A stretch of DNA of 64,000 nt from Gnetum montanum (lineage: Eukaryota; Streptophyta; Gnetopsida; Gnetales; Gnetaceae), in assembly GCA_015680685.1 (NCBI GenBank), contig MNCI01023868.1, positions 139,110 to 203,109 of the forward strand, in the 5' to 3' direction. Position 1 is the first letter of the stretch. Each line of letters opens with the position of its first letter. The position numbers and the translations under genes are program-made. Shown piece after piece: positions 1-10,000 of the stretch. The notes beneath the pieces were generated by a model, which had not been told where the DNA came from, did no database searches, and worked only from the letters and a program-made list of their open reading frames with translations.

Positions 1-869
1 ATTCACTGTTAAACAACTGTCCAGGCCATGGGTTTTCCAAGGAAAGGCTAATGTACCATATTATTGATGGGCTACGTAATGAAACAAGAGAGACCTTAGG
101 AGTATATGCCCAAGGTCAACTATACAAACTACGAACCCATCAAGTCCAAGAGCTTATTAAGCGGGTAGCAAAAGAAGAAGGAGAATTAGCGAGATGGGAG
201 AGTGCTGAAAAACATAAACGAGACCAAAATATTAACTCAAAAAAGGTCCATGATCTTACAGAGGAGAAATCAACCAATCTCAAGGTGGAAACATCATCTT
301 TGCCAATACAATAATCGTTAGAAGAAGCCAAGGCAAAGATAAATAAAATGTTGGAATGGATGTATCAAAAGTGTGGAGAATATATCAACAATATTGGAGA
401 TAGATTTTTGACAACCCAAGAAACAAGACGAAATAGTAGACATTTGGAAAAAAAGAATAAAGGAAATAAGAGCTCAACTACTAATTATATGTATGAATGT
501 AACATATGCCTGTACGATCACCCCAAAGGCCAATGCCCAATACTGTTACATCTACATGAGCATTGGGGAAACACGCTACATCCAGAGTTCGTACAGAGAT
601 ACTATGTCAGACCACAGTGGCAACAATCCTAGTCATGGGGGAGACCACCCTTAGACTAGAGGCACCCTTCGTATTTTCCAAATCCAAATGCTTATCACGT
701 TCAACATCTTGTTTCTCCATTCGAGCCACCATACTCTATCTCACCACAGTACCATTCTCCACAATACTATCAACCCATACTTCCAACACAACCACCACCT
801 TGTGCACCTTATATTCCTCCTAACTTTCAACATTCTTATCCTTTCCCTCCTTCCACAATGCCACCAACT
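1..869 (+). pseudogene. Element A: gag remnant with zinc knuckle (Ty3/gypsy, Athila-type)
   Basis: This is the C-terminal part of a retrotransposon gag on the + strand, which would form the particle core. Residues read from 51-314 align with the better-preserved gag of element E (minus strand 10825-12516), sharing the IVDGLRxETRxTLG-like block and the KEEGEL block. After a stop near 312 the frame resumes at 348-632 and contains a knuckle at 498-536 reading CNICLYDHPKGQC, spaced C-x2-C-x3-H-x4-C. Beyond 633 the sequence becomes proline/histidine-rich, as in the other copies, and then runs into an assembly gap. The N-terminal half and the 5' LTR lie to the left of the window. Assignment to gag is by internal homology with other copies here and by resemblance to Athila gag; the lineage call is inference. 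Confidence 0.8.
498..536 (+). other. Gag CCHC-like zinc knuckle, element A
   Basis: The 13 codons read CNICLYDHPKGQC. The spacing is C-x2-C-x3-H-x4-C, one residue shorter between the second Cys and the His than the usual retroviral C-x2-C-x4-H-x4-C. The same spacing is seen in element E at 10669-10707 and, decayed, in G (13911) and B (about 21446). Confidence 0.65.
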
Positions 870-1342
870 NNNNNNNNNNNNNNNNNNNNNNNNNNNNNNN
901 NNNNNNNNNNNNNNNNNNNNNNNNNNNNNNNNNNNNNNNNNNNNNNNNNNNNNNNNNNNNNNNNNNNNNNNNNNNNNNNNNNNNNNNNNNNNNNNNNNNN
1001 NNNNNNNNNNNNNNNNNNNNNNNNNNNNNNNNNNNNNNNNNNNNNNNNNNNNNNNNNNNNNNNNNNNNNNNNNNNNNNNNNNNNNNNNNNNNNNNNNNNN
1101 NNNNNNNNNNNNNNNNNNNNNNNNNNNNNNNNNNNNNNNNNNNNNNNNNNNNNNNNNNNNNNNNNNNNNNNNNNNNNNNNNNNNNNNNNNNNNNNNNNNN
1201 NNNNNNNNNNNNNNNNNNNNNNNNNNNNNNNNNNNNNNNNNNNNNNNNNNNNNNNNNNNNNNNNNNNNNNNNNNNNNNNNNNNNNNNNNNNNNNNNNNNN
1301 NNNNNNNNNNNNNNNNNNNNNNNNNNNNNNNNNNNNNNNNNN
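870..1342. other. Assembly gap (473 N)
   Basis: A run of N separates the element A gag/proline-rich region from its downstream non-coding tail. Protease, RT, RNase H and integrase of element A would belong here, but they need about 4 kb, so either the gap size is nominal or those domains were deleted. Confidence 0.99.
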
Positions 1343-2582
1343 TAAGTAATCTCATCTACGAATAAAACACTCATGTGGATCGTTGGTTGAGGTGTGTTTT
1401 ATGTTATTAAGTCATGAGTGATCAATTATTTGGAACAGTGAGCCCACTACACCCACTCATCCACTCTATAAATAAGAGGGTCTGTTCATGGGTACAGTGA
1501 TATTGTTGATATTTCAAAAACTTAAAATTAATTTTGTGTTCATTGTACTCAGAATGAAGAAGGATGGACCAAGAGGGAATGATTAGGGTGTGACATCAAG
1601 GGAACTTGTGGATTCTCTTTGGTGACCTCTGTGGAAGTTATCATGCACCATGGTTGTACTAGGATCCTTGTAGATCTAATGAAAAATGGGAGTAAGGGTA
1701 ATCAAAGGGGCACTCAAAAATCAAACGCTGTTCTAGGGGGTCCCACTGGAAAGACATGCACCCATGCCTGAAGGTTGGCGGCTTCGCTGGATTCAGTAAA
1801 GTGAAAAAAAGAAGAAAGAGAATAAAAAGAAAAGGAAGTGCCATAAAAACAAAAATCACTCCTCCCTTGGACTAAACACCAAGGATTGTATGCCTTGTTG
1901 TTATGGTACTTTAATAGTTGTTCATCATGGGATGAAACAATGCAATGTCACTGTTTAGAGGAATGGACTTGGTCTTGATCTTGGAATGATGAGTTAATGA
2001 CACCATAGTCATGCTTTACACGTAGGATTCATTGTGCCTTGGGTTAGTTACCTCATGTCCCAATCTCTACGATCCCTTTCTATAGTTCATCTCAACTCAC
2101 TGACCCATGTAACATAGAATTTTCATCTCATTCCGGTGATATTTACATGTGTGTGTTTTGTGGAGTTAGTGCGGATTACATTTAACCCTTCTAGTGCCCA
2201 TGGACACTTTAAGTGTGGTTACACAAGGGCATTATAGGTTGAAACCTGATTTGGGGAGGATCCACTTGTGTAATTTTTCATAATCTTCACTGATTCTCTA
2301 GCTCCAACACACAATTTATTACCCTCAACTTAATTTTTCAATTGATTTTCTCTCCCTACCATTATCCCTCTAAATTTTAATGTTCCAATGTACCATTACA
2401 TTCCTTTTTTTCGTAACTGCCAAATTTTTATTGCTATAGTTCACATCATTATCATTAAGAGTGCCTTTCGAATCAATGAAATTACCCTAGAACATCTTAA
2501 TACTTGCTAATGTCCTCAATATAAACCATTAATTTGAAGAAAAATCATTAAAAATTCCATATTTTTCATGTGTCGCACATTA
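1343..2582 (+). mobile_element. Element A: conserved non-coding tail between pol and accessory ORF
   Basis: No coding sequence is supported here. The stretch aligns block by block with the tails of elements B (about 26200-27540), G (28793-30080), E (8210-9300, reverse) and D (34950-35900, reverse). Shared landmarks are a purine-rich stretch at 1801-1850, the string ACCCATGCCTGAAGG near 1760, and TTTGGGGAGGATCCACTTG near 2250. Conservation of order across five copies shows that it is part of the element and not flanking host DNA. Confidence 0.75.
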
Positions 2583-2589
2583 GTAGGGC

Positions 2590-2640
2590 CGAGATATCAC
2601 GTACGCGATATCACATCTTATTTACCTATAAATAGGTATC
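2590..2640 (+). promoter_or_regulatory. Element A: candidate internal promoter (GATATC motifs + TATAAATA)
   Basis: GAGATATCAC and GCGATATCAC occur at 2591-2614 and a TATAAATA box at 2627-2634. This is the arrangement found in the U3 of the same element's LTR, where five CGATATCG palindromes precede TATAAATA at 6167-6174. It sits about 480 bp upstream of the accessory ORF start at 3105. Promoter function is inferred from the motif match only. Confidence 0.55.
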
Positions 2641-3104
2641 CCCGCCGCAACACTTAGCATCATTTTGCCATTTCCGCAGGGGGGAATTTTTGAAATTTTT
2701 CTCTACGACTTGCGATTGCATGACCCTTGCTTTTTCACTCATATCTTGCTCACTGGTGCTCCGATTTTAATTCTGTTTGAACTTGCTTGAACTTGGAGTG
2801 TTCAGTTTAGTTGTGGGGGAGAGACACTTGCCGAAAAGTGCCTAAATTTTTTTGAAATTTATTATCGCCGAAAGGACATTAATTAGGATAATTAACACTA
2901 ACACTTAGAAAAATTATGCCAAAAATCATATGACTTAGGTACACTGGGGGATTAAAATGAAACCCACCTAAGTCACAAGACCCATTATTACAATTTTCGG
3001 GCACGATCACACGTTATAACATAAGATCTTTAATTCAGGCAAGCAGTAAGGTATAACTTGACTTTGAAAACAACCTTACTAACGCTTGGCCCGTGTGATT
3101 GCAA

Positions 3105-5894
3105 ATGGCCTTGAAACGTGCACAACAGGAGGGTCCGGTTCAAGGTGGAGCGAAAAAACCTCGAAGAGGTGGAAGAAAAGTCCTTGTTGGACAACATGTA
3201 GAATAGGAGGTGCAATCATTCAGCATCCATTAAGAAGAACCTCCTACCAGATGGTCTGGGTAGGCAGAAGGAGAAGCTGCTGCTACGCCTGAACCGGGAC
3301 AACAACTCATGTTGCCCCTAGAGTGTGTGCAGGCTATCCATGAGAAGTCCACATTCGCTGCTATGATTGTGGAGCTAAACTTCAAATATTTTGCAGAGTT
3401 CGCTCCTGAGGCTATTAGGGATCACCTCAAGGGGTCTCCCTTATGGCCTGTCCTCTCTGAATGCGGTGCCTGGTACTTAGGTGAAACGTACCAGTTCTGG
3501 CACAATAAGGAGCAAGGTACCACTGTAAATATTTGTGGTGTGATGGTAGACTTCTCTGTGTAGGCAATTTTAGAAGCATTAAACCTTTCGAATACAGGGC
3601 CTCATGTTGCTCGGTTATCTACCCGTTCAAACTCTGATGTGCGAAAGAATTGGTTAGAGAAGACTTATGGCAAAGACAAAGCTTTTGGAGAATTGATGAC
3701 AGAAGAGAGAGTTTATTTCAAAATTGGAACCTATCACCTCTTCCCCACAAAAGGCTTGAAAAGAATATCGACGTATGCAGCCAGAGGATGTGCAGTATTG
3801 ATGGGAAAGGTTAACGCTAACCTTCCCCATCTATATTTGATGGAGATCCTAAGGCGATTTGAAGAATAGAAATTAGGGAAGATGGCGTTGCCCTTCCCCT
3901 ATCTTATCAGAAAACTGTGTCGATGGGCTGGTATTCGGGGATACACTAATGACATCCTCCGAAAAGCCTAGAATGCTTCTTATGTTGAATTACTAAAGGC
4001 GCTATCTCCAAGAAAGAGCACTGGCGAAGAGCTGAGACTAGATGAAGAAGAAGAATAGACGACTGGACCACCTGCAACTCAACTTGTAGGACCCAATCAA
4101 CCTCTAGCCACAGGTCCCAACCAACAACAAGAAGCAGGGCCTGGCATAGGTCAGGATCAGCCGCCACCACTGTAAGACTACAGATCGTCGATGAGCCATC
4201 TTCGGGCCATCGTTGAGACGGTTAGTTGGGAAATTCGTGATGACACAAGCCTCTTCCGCGTCTTCGACGATGCCATTCAGCCTACAATTTTACTTGATCG
4301 CACAAGGGGTGAAGTCTCAATTCAAACAGGAGGAGGGGAAAGTAGATGATCACAATAAATCTCAAGAAATGTAGCATCTTTTCAAGTGTAGTTAGAGACT
4401 GGTGAAGGGGCCATTGTCGTGGTCATGCAACACCAGAATGCCACGGGAGTTGCAGATGTGGTCACAAATCACATCAAAGAATCTTTCAATGTACCTGTTG
4501 TGCCACCGATAGATCTTACAGGAGCACGGGATGCTCAAACTTTGGCCAGAACCTCAATGACTCCTGCAGAACATGAGGATGCACTTGACAGATTACTTCA
4601 AACAGGACAAGTAATGACGTCTCTGTTTAACATCCCTCAAGATGTCACAGCAATTCAATCAGACCTCATTTCCACAAAGGGGAAGCTGGTCATATCCGAA
4701 GTAAGGGCAGAGCATGTTGAAGCTGAAGTGCAGAGACTACAAGAGCAGCTCGTAGCCTTACAAGCAGCATAGCAGGATCCTCTACAATTTGTTCCCACAG
4801 ATCAGTTAGAAAATTTTAGAACTAAGAAAATAACAAAATTAATAGCAAAGAATAAAAAGGTGATAGGAGAAAAGGAGATGGCTATTTGGGATGCCTCCGC
4901 ATCACAGGCGGAAACCCATGTGCATCTTAAGGCACTCAAGGCCTTCGAAGAAGAAAATAAGTAGTTGGTTGTAGATAACCTTTAGTTGACCTTTGTGGAG
5001 AAACAAAAGAACGTTCTTGATGAAAATTTTCATTAGCTACGAGAAACATTCATTTGGGTCAATCAAGATGTGAGCCGTTTAGCCAGAGAGAATCGAACCC
5101 TCTCAATGGAGGAGATACGCGCTATTCGCCAAAAATCAGCAATTGAGATAAGCGCGTGGCAGAATGAGGCTAAATGACACGAGAAGCTGAAGGAGCATTT
5201 CCGTGATTAGGTGGGGATGTATAAAAAAATCCTAGAGAAGGAGATCCACATGGCCAAGGCTCAAATCAACACTATCAATGCTCAACACACTGGTTGGAGG
5301 GCCATATTGGACACTTATGCCTTCGCCCACCAAGCGGAAATTAAAAATCGGGACCTGCAGATCCAAGACTTGACAGAATACATGGAGTTGGAAAACCTTA
5401 GATATGCCAACCTTGCCATGTTAATAGCAGGGCACTCGAGAATAGAGCTCGAGCAGCAGGTAGCTTCCACCCATCTCAAATATGAAGCAGAATTTGCAAA
5501 ACGCAAGAAGCTAGTTGAAAAATTGGATGTTGCAAATTCTAAAATTAAGGTGGTAAAAGCAAGCTACTAAGGATAGAAAGATGTTACAACCGGCTTGGCT
5601 CGATGGCTAACAGATCTTCATGAATACAAGGAAAAATCTAGAGCCTATGAAGAGGAACGACGGGTGTTCATGATGTGGTATGTCAAAGTCAACCAGATGT
5701 TCCCGCAACTACCTTGTTCGTGGGAGGTGCCGACTCCATCAAACATTGGAACACTAACATGGACGGCACAAGATCCTTGGACCGAAGAGGAGAAGCTCCA
5801 GGCCATACTTCAACGCCATCAAGGTTCCAAGCCTGGAGCACATGACAAAGGGAAAGCACCCATGGAGGAGCCACCACCACCAGGAACTACATGA
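3105..5894 (+). pseudogene. Element A: accessory ORF, single frame with about 19 stops, coiled-coil C-terminus
   Basis: Starting at ATG 3105 (MALKRAQQEG), one reading frame runs 930 codons to a TGA at 5892-5894 without a frameshift. By hand reading it is broken by about 19 internal stops (13 TAG, 4 TAA, 2 TGA). The N-terminal third (3309-3950) includes blocks such as LKGSPLWPVLSECGAWYLG and a segment ending PYLIRKLCRWAGI, which resemble the putative plant transposon/mobile-domain-like regions carried as extra ORFs by plant Ty3/gypsy elements. The rest (about 4419-5894) is rich in Glu, Lys, Gln and Leu and looks like a long coiled coil, ending in a proline-rich PPPPGTT. It lies between pol and the 3' LTR in sense orientation, where Athila elements carry an env-like ORF. 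I see no clear signal peptide or membrane span. A homologue lies in element G at 30605-33428. The biochemical role is unknown. Confidence 0.7.
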
Positions 5895-6051
5895 GTTCCA
5901 TTTTTTGTAGTTGTAGTATTTTTCTGTGTTGTGTCTTCCCACACTGCGGCATCATTTCATTTTTTGTTTTTCTAGTTAATAATCCCATACCTATCCACTA
6001 TGTAATCAATGGAGCTTGTTCTCCTTGTAACTTAAGGATGAGTTTTTATTC

Positions 6052-6064
6052 AGTTGTGGGGGTA
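6052..6064 (+). other. Element A: polypurine tract
   Basis: AGTTGTGGGGGTA directly precedes the TGATG start of the LTR, the position of the plus-strand primer. The equivalent sites are TCATGAGGGTA before the B 3' LTR and TCATGGAGGTA before the G 3' LTR. Confidence 0.6.
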
Positions 6065-6901
6065 TGATGGGACGCGATATCGCATGGGCCGCGATATCGC
6101 ATACCCCGCGATATCGTGTCTTCCCTACGATATCGCATACGCGATATCGCAGTCCATCGCAATGTCTATAAATAAGAAGTAGCTCTCCCTTGTTTGACAG
6201 TTAGTTTTAGATTGTAGTGAAACTTTGCTAGTTTGATCCCTCCAGAGATAGATTATTTTCCAGTGTCTGCCCGTAGTGTGGTGAATGTAATTGTACGACA
6301 TTCTTTATTCGAGTGTGACGTACTTGGACATGCACATGACCGGCAATAAAGATCAAGATTACTTCATCATTGCAGCATTCACTTTGTTATTTATTTATTT
6401 GTTTGTTTATTTAATTTTTTATTTAGTATTTTCTCTCTCACCCTTAAACTCCTAGAACTCGGAATGAGTACGACTTGATTACAAGCATTTAAGTGTGACT
6501 ACTTGGAATCCCAGTGGTGTACCTAAGATCTATGCTTGGTAATCCCAGTGGTAGTCGTGCATGAAGTCCAAGATGTGTACGGTTGATCAAGGAATCGATT
6601 GCTCATCGCACTTATGCTAAATTAGATTCTCTTACCCTTTTCCTCCTAGCTTAGCTTAGTTAATATTACTTTTCACTGCCTTCAGGAGTAGCATTAGAAT
6701 TAGGAACACATCATACACCTCACTTTGGACTAAACCATACATGACAAAGCTAATAACTAGTCCAGGTGGGAAGACAACGAACTGCGACCTAAGATTAATG
6801 ATCTAGGTGCCACAACTAGTCTGTCTACAGAGTTTGACCGGATCGCGCGTGCTACGCTTGTATTCGTATGGTTGAGTGTAGGGGTACCTCACCACTCATC
6901 A
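6065..6901 (+). repeat. Element A: 3' LTR (837 bp)
   Basis: It begins TGATGGGACGC and ends CCACTCATCA, giving TGATG/CATCA termini. It is homologous to the element E LTR (12663-13447, reverse) along its length, including the TCCAAGATGTGTACGG block and the final GGTTGAGTGTAGGGGTACCTC. U3 carries five CGATATCG palindromes between 6074 and 6150 and TATAAATA at 6167-6174. After 6901 the sequence switches directly into an inverted gag (element F), so element A inserted into another copy of the same family. The 5' LTR is outside the window. Confidence 0.85.
6074..6174 (+). promoter_or_regulatory. LTR U3 palindrome array and TATA box, element A
   Basis: The palindrome core CGATATCG occurs at 6074-6083 (as GCGATATCGC), 6091-6100, 6108-6116, 6128-6136 and 6141-6150, followed by TATAAATA at 6167-6174. 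The position upstream of the TATA box suggests binding sites for a dimeric factor; that is inference. Confidence 0.7.
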
Positions 6902-7764
6902 AGCGTTGTATCCTCCCTCAAACCATGGGATGTTATTCATGTCTAACCTCTTGATCCTACTATCTTTTTGGTGCCTTGTGGGAACTCTTATGGCCTCTGT
7001 TATGTCTAGCATGCTTCTAGTTGCGAGTAGGGGTTCTTCGTGGTCATCTCATTCATAGCATCTATGATTTCTACGCAGTTCCCTACTCTCCATTCNCAAC
7101 CATTGCCATGATGGTGTTTTCTACCTTCTCTTTGGTGGTCTTGGCCATGATAGTGATCACGATTAGAACGTCTACCCTTATTGTGTGGTTGTGTTTCTTC
7201 CTTGAACACTTCATGTTCGTGGGTATCAGAACCAAGGTTGTGAATCGTGGAGTATAGGTTCTGATACACCACCTCCTAACCATCATTGGGAGGAGGAACA
7301 TCATTTGGTGGGAAACCTGTTGAAGTAGGTTCACCATCCTCAATTTCACTCAAGACATGCAGAGCGTTATCGGGTCATTTACGCTTCGAGGATGTATGAT
7401 ATCTCTCCTGTTGCAAGTCCCTTTGACGTTGCGCTTCTATGGGATGGTAGTCCCTTGTTTCATGATCGCATGCAACGTATTCTATGTATAAAAGTGGCAT
7501 GCCTATTCATGTGAGAGCACGAAGGAGCATGCTGGGGACTGGTCAGTCTGGAGGCAATACTATGTTACCCTCCAAGTCTCTCCAACGTAGTTGTTCATCT
7601 TGATGGAGAATAAAGGTAAAGTTAGGTACATACTCGTCATGATGAGTATATACCACATGAAATTGTTGAGGAACTGGCGAATCTTGGTTACGTGTGTTAT
7701 GCCGTTGACTGTCTCTTATGTTAGTCCTAGGTGGTGAAGTGCTCTTGTGCGAAGAAGAAGACAT
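6902..7764 (-). pseudogene. Element F: gag N-terminal fragment
   Basis: Read on the minus strand from ATG at 7764 (MSSSSHKSTSPPRTN), this is the start of the same gag as element E (ATG at 12516): both share the block PNFTFILHQDEQL followed by GNIVLPPD. The downstream part is cut at 6902 by the 3' LTR of element A. At the single N (7096) about 150 bp present in the E gag (the Arg/Glu-rich linker) is missing, so the N marks a collapsed assembly gap. Several frames are broken. Confidence 0.75.
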
Positions 7765-7890
7765 TTTCGTCTTGTTTGGTGTGCAATTTATTGTTGTATT
7801 ATCTTTTCTTGATTAACCCTAAGGGTTCATTCTAGCGTCCCAATGATATGAATGATTTCCTATGTTCTACGTAGTGCACAAACAACTAAG
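7765..7890 (-). other. Element F: leader between PBS and gag
   Basis: Non-coding leader, matching the corresponding E leader (12517-12643) in blocks such as the CCCTAAGGGTTCATT string (plus-strand reading). Confidence 0.6.
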
Positions 7891-7908
7891 TCCCCGGCAA
7901 CGACGTTA
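7891..7908 (-). other. Element F: primer-binding site for tRNA-Asp
   Basis: The plus strand reads TCCCCGGCAACGACGTTA next to the LTR terminus. It matches the 3' end of plant tRNA-Asp (TCCCCGGCAACGGCGCCA) at 15 of 18 bases, and all three differences are transitions. tRNA-Asp priming is typical of Athila elements. Confidence 0.8.
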
Positions 7909-8050
7909 TGATGAGTAGCGAGGTACCCCTACACTCAACCATACAAATATGAGCATTTCACGTGCAATTCGATAGAACTCCAAGGACTAAGTGCTTACGT
8001 GCGATTCAGTAGATATATTAATGATGACTACCGAAGGTGTAGGGGTTAGG
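7909..8050 (-). repeat. Element F: truncated 5' LTR
   Basis: It begins (plus reading) TGATGAGTAGCGAGGTACCCC and follows the U5 end of the family LTR for about 110-140 bp before similarity is lost. The remaining LTR (R and U3) is missing; what follows belongs to the tail of element E. Confidence 0.7.
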
Positions 8051-9305
8051 AGAAAATTGAAAAAATTGGGGCTAGGAGAAAATCAAAAAAGTCGGGCCTC
8101 GTACCCCCATGACTAATCGCGAACCTCTAGTAGCATTAGAATGGAGAAAGAAAAGGAATAAGAAGGATAGATAAAAAGGGATAACTATGACATCGATGAA
8201 ATGGATGTCAGGATGGAAATGAACAAAATAAAATAGATTGCAAAAATGTTAGGGAAAAGAAGTTAACTGATGCACCAAACAGGAATGTCAGTGGGTCCTC
8301 CCTAAAGCAGGCTCATGCCCTTAATGCCCTGACAAGCCCACATTCAAAGAGTCCATAGGCTCTGGTAATGTCATTTGGAATAAGAGTTAAATTCTTAACC
8401 GCAAGAATTTACCAAAAAGAAAATAATGTATTTACCAAAATATACACTAATGATACAATCGGCAATGAGGTGAACAATGTAGAGAAGGATGGAGAGAACA
8501 TAATGGAATGGAATCCCAAGAACAAGGTGGTGTACAGCCCCTTGTGTATTTCATGATTAATGTGACTTGACAAATCTCATTCCAACTTCGGCCTCAAACC
8601 AACCACATCCAGTGACTTCACTTCAATGCATCCAGTTAATCCATCCCCTTGAATAACAAGAATTCTTCCCCCAAGAGTCACCACCATTCCGACGAAACAA
8701 GGAGGAGAGAATGGGAAGCGAGAAGGGCCTTAGTTACAAGGAACATTTTTGGTTCCATAACCAGTGCTTGTAGCCCAAGGGATTATTTGTCTAAGGGGTG
8801 TGCTTTGAATTCTCACTTTTTCTCTTTTTTTGTTTGTTTGTTTTTTTTTGTTTTTTGTTTTGTGTTTTTATGCATGAGAACCACACCATGCAAAGACTTC
8901 TTATTTTTATTGTCTCAGCTTCCAATAATTGGGTAACATCGGAATGGCAAGAAAACTCAAGAAGAAAACATTTAAGCACCCAAGAGAATGGCCAACACAA
9001 AAGCATCAGTTCCCTTCAAGTTACACCCTTTTCAAACCTTGAGTCCTTCCTTAGTTTGAGAAGTGCCCAGTCACCAATTCATTAAAGTTCTTATTATAAG
9101 GGACTATACATTTCCAAGCCAAGAGAGACCATAGACTTTGTGGATGGATGGATGAAGTGAACTCATTGCCTGCCATATCAAAACAAGCATACCTTAGTTT
9201 CCACATCATGACTTAAAGGTAAAAACCAAACATTAGCAATCAACATGAAAACAGTTCACACCATCATTTTGAACACTTATTGGGTGACAAACTAACAGGA
9301 TGGAT
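8051..9305 (-). mobile_element. Element E: non-coding tail (reverse orientation)
   Basis: There is no supported gene. A short AAAATTGGGG-type duplication is present at about 8045-8095. From about 8210 the reverse complement follows the tail of element B, with landmarks at 8293-8320 (GTGGGTCCTCCCTAAAGCAGG), 8740-8800 (a block ending GGGCTACAAGCACTGG in minus reading) and GTAACTAAGGCCC. The accessory ORF and 3' LTR of E, expected to the left, are absent. Confidence 0.65.
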
Positions 9306-9323
9306 CACACACACACACACACA
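9306..9323 (+). repeat. (CA)n microsatellite
   Basis: Nine CA units next to the A-rich minisatellite of element E. Confidence 0.9.
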
Positions 9324-9459
9324 AAAAATGAAAAAGTATAACGATGTTGAAAAATAAAAAAAAGAAAAGTTGAAAAAAGTTGTAAAACAAAAACAAGAAA
9401 AGTTAAAGAAATTGTAAAACAAAAATAAGAAAAGTTAAAGAAATTTGTAAAACAAAAAC

Positions 9460-9606
9460 AAGAAAATTTAAAGAAATTGTAAAACAAAAACATGTAAGAC
9501 AAAAACTTGTAAAACAAAAATGTGTAAAACAAAAACTTGTAAAACAAAAACGTATAAAACAAAAATGTGCAAAACAAAAACGTGTAGAACAAAAACGTGT
9601 AAAAAA
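9460..9606 (-). repeat. 15-bp minisatellite, post-integrase region of element E
   Basis: Units of the form TGTAAAACAAAAACG repeat about nine times with small changes. Because 15 is a multiple of three, the minus strand stays open and would encode a repeating Phe-Leu-Phe-Tyr-Thr pentapeptide. The equivalent T-rich TTTTACACATTTTTG stretches follow integrase in G (18340-18450) and B (25930-26040). Confidence 0.85.
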
Positions 9607-9706
9607 AAACTAAAAGGAACTGAGGGCCTCTAATGGTTAGCATGGATGGCCATCTCCCCCATGACTGAATTGTAAGGGAGAGATCCGAAATAATGAACAT
9701 CTATTT
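9607..9706 (-). other. Element E: post-integrase conserved block with purine tract
   Basis: The minus strand reads GTCATGGGGGAGATGGCC followed by ATCCATGC. The same block lies just after integrase in G (about 18284) and B (about 25885). It resembles a polypurine tract. Here it abuts a single N at 9707 and then protease, so RT to integrase is missing between them. Confidence 0.6.
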
Positions 9707-9712
9707 NTAGCT

Positions 9713-10000
9713 GGCTAGGAATAACCACCTACAGTGGTAATAATGTCCTCCACCAATCCCAAGGGAATGATGATGGACTGGTCTGCCAGCTCTAGTTGAA
9801 TATTGCTTTTCTTAAGTTGGGGTAGGTTCTAGGCTTGATACATTTCTTGTGAAATTAAGTTGACTCTGCAACCTGATTCAAGAAGAGCCTTATGTGGTTT
9901 GTTCCCAGTGATTTGTAAATAGATTAAGGGGCTTCCAAGATTAGTTAGTTTCCTGGGAAGGTGGCCTACCTTGATCTAGTCGGTTACGGTATGCGTTAAC
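9713..10000 (-). pseudogene. Element E: aspartic protease remnant
   Basis: The minus strand reads a retropepsin-like segment with LLESGCRVNLISQEMYQA, aligning with LLDFGSGVNLIS in G (near 14720) and LLDSN in B (near 22290). The ancestral active site was therefore LLDSG; here the catalytic Asp is Glu. A segment resembling LELADQSIIIPLGLVEDI follows, as in Athila proteases. It should process the gag-pol polyprotein but cannot in this state. RT is missing downstream. Confidence 0.7.

Noticed and set aside
688-1374. Open frames across 688-1374 on both strands
   Set aside because: They exist only because the N run is translated as unknown residues.
8368-9085. Several short frames on the + strand
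   Set aside because: The segment is the reverse-oriented non-coding tail of element E, conserved as DNA between copies and not as protein.
9305-9700. 131-residue frame rich in Phe, Leu and Tyr, resembling a membrane protein
   Set aside because: It is the translation of a 15-bp minisatellite in the retroelement; no start context or independent support.
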